From positions 8,866,001 to 8,930,000 of the forward strand of contig NZ_CP143624.1 of assembly GCF_050038885.1 (NCBI RefSeq): a DNA stretch of 64,000 nucleotides, in the 5' to 3' direction. Positions 62,327 to 64,000 of this stretch are shown here, one piece after another. Within the stretch, counting starts at the first letter, position 1; each line of letters opens with the position of its first letter. The notes under the pieces are model-generated. The model saw only the letters and a list, made by a program, of their open reading frames with translations, made no database searches and had not been told where the DNA came from. The stretch comes from Myxococcus flavus (lineage in GTDB: Bacteria > Myxococcota > Myxococcia > Myxococcales > Myxococcaceae). The position numbers and the translations under genes are program-made.

Positions 62327-64000
62327 ATGGTCCGCTACGCCCTCATCGCCGAGCCCGATCCACAGCGCGCCGCAGGCCTGCTGGCCCTCCTCACGGCGGA
62401 AGGGCTCGAAGGCGTCATCGTCCGGGACGGCGCGGAGGCCCAGGAGCAGGTGCGCCAGCGCGGCGCGCCCCAGTTGCTCGTCACGGACCTGGCGCTGCCC
62501 CGGATGGACGGCTTCGCGCTGCTCACCTGGCTCCGGGAGCAGGACGGCGCGGCCGGGACGCAGGTGGTGGTGGTGACGGCGTTCGACGAGCTGCGCGTCC
62601 GGGCGTGGCAGCTCAAGGGCACGCTGGGCATCCACGCGCTCCTGAGCCGCCGCGCTTCCACGGAGCTGATGCGGGACACGCTGCGGCGCGTCCTCGGCGG
62701 CCAGCTCGCCTCCCAGGCGCCTCCGGACGAGGCCTCCTCCGAGCAGGAGAAGCAGCGGCTGGCGAGCATCGCGGCCATGCGCCTCGTGGACGATGGGCCG
62801 CCCGAGGCGGAGCTCCAGCAGCTCGTCACCGAGGTCGCGCAGGCCTTCGGCGTGCCGGTGGCGCTGCTGACGCTGGTGCTGGGCGAGCGCCAGTGGTTCA
62901 AGGCCCACGTGGGCCTGCCGCCGTCGCTCGCGAAGGACCGGGGAACCCCGCGCGACTGGGCCTTCTGCCACCACGTGGTGCAGGGCCGCGAGCCGCTCGT
63001 GGTGCCAGATGCCCGGCGCCACCCCGTCTTCCGTGACAACCCCCTGGTGCGCGACGGCATCGTCGGCAGCTATGCCGGCGCGCCGCTCCAGACGTCCACG
63101 GGCGAGGTGCTGGGCTCACTGTGTGTCATCGACACGCGCCCGCTCGTCCTCGGCGTGGAGGACCTGGCCGCGCTGCGTGAGCTCGCGAGTCGCGTCGCCG
63201 AGGACCTGGAACAGCGGGCCCGGGCGAAGCAGGCCACCGCGCAGGCCCAGGCGGCGCCCGTCGTCAGCGAGGCCTCGGCCCTGGCGCTGCTGCGCGAAGC
63301 GGTGCAAGCGCTGGATGTGGCGGCGCTGCTGGTGGCGCCCGGACGCAGGCCTCACACCTGCAACGCCGCGATGGCGGACCTGCTGGGACTGCCCTCCGAC
63401 GCTTTCCCGGGGATGACGTTCGACGCCTTCTGCCAGCACGTGGCGAGCCTCACGACGGATCCGGCGGCCACCTTGCGACAGCTCGACCTGGCCGCCGGTG
63501 CTTCCCGGGGCCTCCGCCTGACGCTCGCGCTGGAGCGGCCGCAGCCCCGCCGGCTCCGCTGGGTCGCCCGGCCCTTCCCAATCCCCGGCGGCACGGCGCA
63601 GATGTTGACGCTCTCCGACATGGTCTCCCCCCGGCCGCCTCGCGAGGAGCGTGAGCGCCAGTTCCGGGTGGACGCGCTGACGGGGCTGGACTCCCGTCGC
63701 TTTGGTGAGGAGCGGCTGCTGCGCGAGATTGGCCGATGCCGCCGCAGCGGCATGCCCTTCAGCGTGCTGCTGGCGGACGTGAGCGGGCTGGGCCGCCTCA
63801 ACGCGACCCGGGGCTTCGACGCGGGCGATGCCGTGCTGCGAGACTCTGCGCGCGTCCTGGAAGCGCTGGGCGCGCCCACGGGCTTCGCGGTGCGATGGGA
63901 AGGGGGCTTGTTCCTGCTGGCGCTTCCGGGCGTGGACGCGGAGCGGACGGAAACGCTGCGCCAGCGCCTGCACGCCACGCCGGGAGTCCCCGCGATGGCC
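62327..64000 (+). CDS. receiver-GAF-GGDEF-type protein (3' end outside window)
   Basis: 558 codons seen with no stop before the edge. Receiver at ~3-118 (LIAEPD, phospho-acceptor Asp in VTDLALPRMDG). GAF ~165-310 (VALLTLVLGERQWFKAHVGLP, PRDWAFCHHVVQGREPLVVPDARRHPVFRDNPLV, YAGAPLQTSTGEVLGSLCVID). A PAS-like segment lies at ~325-440 and a GGDEF-type domain starts at ~450 (DALTGLDSRRFGEERLLREIGRCRRSGMPFSVLLADV). The signature site reads EGGLF where GGDEF is expected, so diguanylate cyclase activity is doubtful. It may bind cyclic di-GMP or pass a signal from CHASE2. Confidence 0.85.
   Translation, partial: MVRYALIAEPDPQRAAGLLALLTAEGLEGVIVRDGAEAQEQVRQRGAPQLLVTDLALPRMDGFALLTWLREQDGAAGTQVVVVTAFDELRVRAWQLKGTLGIHALLSRRASTELMRDTLRRVLGGQLASQAPPDEASSEQEKQRLASIAAMRLVDDGPPEAELQQLVTEVAQAFGVPVALLTLVLGERQWFKAHVGLPPSLAKDRGTPRDWAFCHHVVQGREPLVVPDARRHPVFRDNPLVRDGIVGSYAGAPLQTSTGEVLGSLCVIDTRPLVLGVEDLAALRELASRVAEDLEQRARAKQATAQAQAAPVVSEASALALLREAVQALDVAALLVAPGRRPHTCNAAMADLLGLPSDAFPGMTFDAFCQHVASLTTDPAATLRQLDLAAGASRGLRLTLALERPQPRRLRWVARPFPIPGGTAQMLTLSDMVSPRPPREERERQFRVDALTGLDSRRFGEERLLREIGRCRRSGMPFSVLLADVSGLGRLNATRGFDAGDAVLRDSARVLEALGAPTGFAVRWEGGLFLLALPGVDAERTETLRQRLHATPGVPAMA

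Overview
The window is chromosomal DNA of very high G+C content. The predators of the order Myxococcales (Myxococcus, Corallococcus, Pyxidicoccus and relatives) fit it best. Supporting signs are a MYXO-CTERM-type tail on a giant surface protein, a dense load of two-component and NtrC-type regulators, many lipoproteins, and a globin-coupled histidine kinase with a double-receiver partner like the pair known from Anaeromyxobacter. I see no tRNA, rRNA, CRISPR array, insertion sequence or prophage, and no base-composition island.

Layout. 1-5634 (minus): histidine operon hisG-D-C-H-A-B-F with overlapping stop/start junctions; hisF is cut by the window edge. It is preceded by a leader peptide with 8 His in 30 residues and a rho-independent attenuator. 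5699-9322 (plus): thiO, a receiver/HD-GYP protein and moaA. 9405-11972 (minus): thiC under a TPP riboswitch, then a DUF4870 protein. 12149-16125 (plus): CBS protein, SLC13-type transporter, OsmC-like protein, NtrC-type regulator. 16411-18775 (plus): a BlaI repressor with a two-operator promoter, and an M56 peptidase fused to a TonB C-terminal domain. 18782-21763 (minus): globin-coupled kinase, double-receiver regulator, receiver-kinase hybrid. 22342-28411 (plus): a four-gene exported cluster (NHL propeller, small lipoprotein, second propeller, four-haem duplicated di-haem oxidoreductase). 28590-29243: LysM plus Cys/His amidase-like protein. 29314-33356 (minus): ABC exporter operon ending in a small Cys-rich membrane protein. 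33480-35387 (plus): aspartoacylase-like/DUF5829-like fusion.

35432-43444 (minus): LysR, TetR, POTRA/beta-barrel protein, second TetR, small membrane protein, exported patatin, BON-SRPBCC protein. Four 23-bp sites of identical design (TGACY-N13-GGTCA) lie in front of the second tetR gene, the barrel gene and the patatin gene (two sites). This looks like a self-contained local regulon. 43680-48965 (plus): proline-rich peptide, phosphoribosyltransferase, PAS kinase, NtrC-type regulator, single-receiver protein. A 24-bp element at the end of the NtrC-type gene recurs about 100 bp upstream of a near-perfect sigma-54 promoter. That promoter drives the giant gene at 49236-57617 (2,793 aa, 15 Cys-paired repeats, calcium-type repeats). 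57739-64000 (plus): OmpA-like porin, FecR-domain protein, CHASE2 membrane protein, and a receiver-GAF-degenerate GGDEF protein cut by the window end.

The most novel-looking material is the TetR/patatin/barrel regulon, the sigma-54 circuit for the giant surface protein, and the exported propeller/multihaem cluster. Domain calls are made by reading motifs by eye; no database search was possible.
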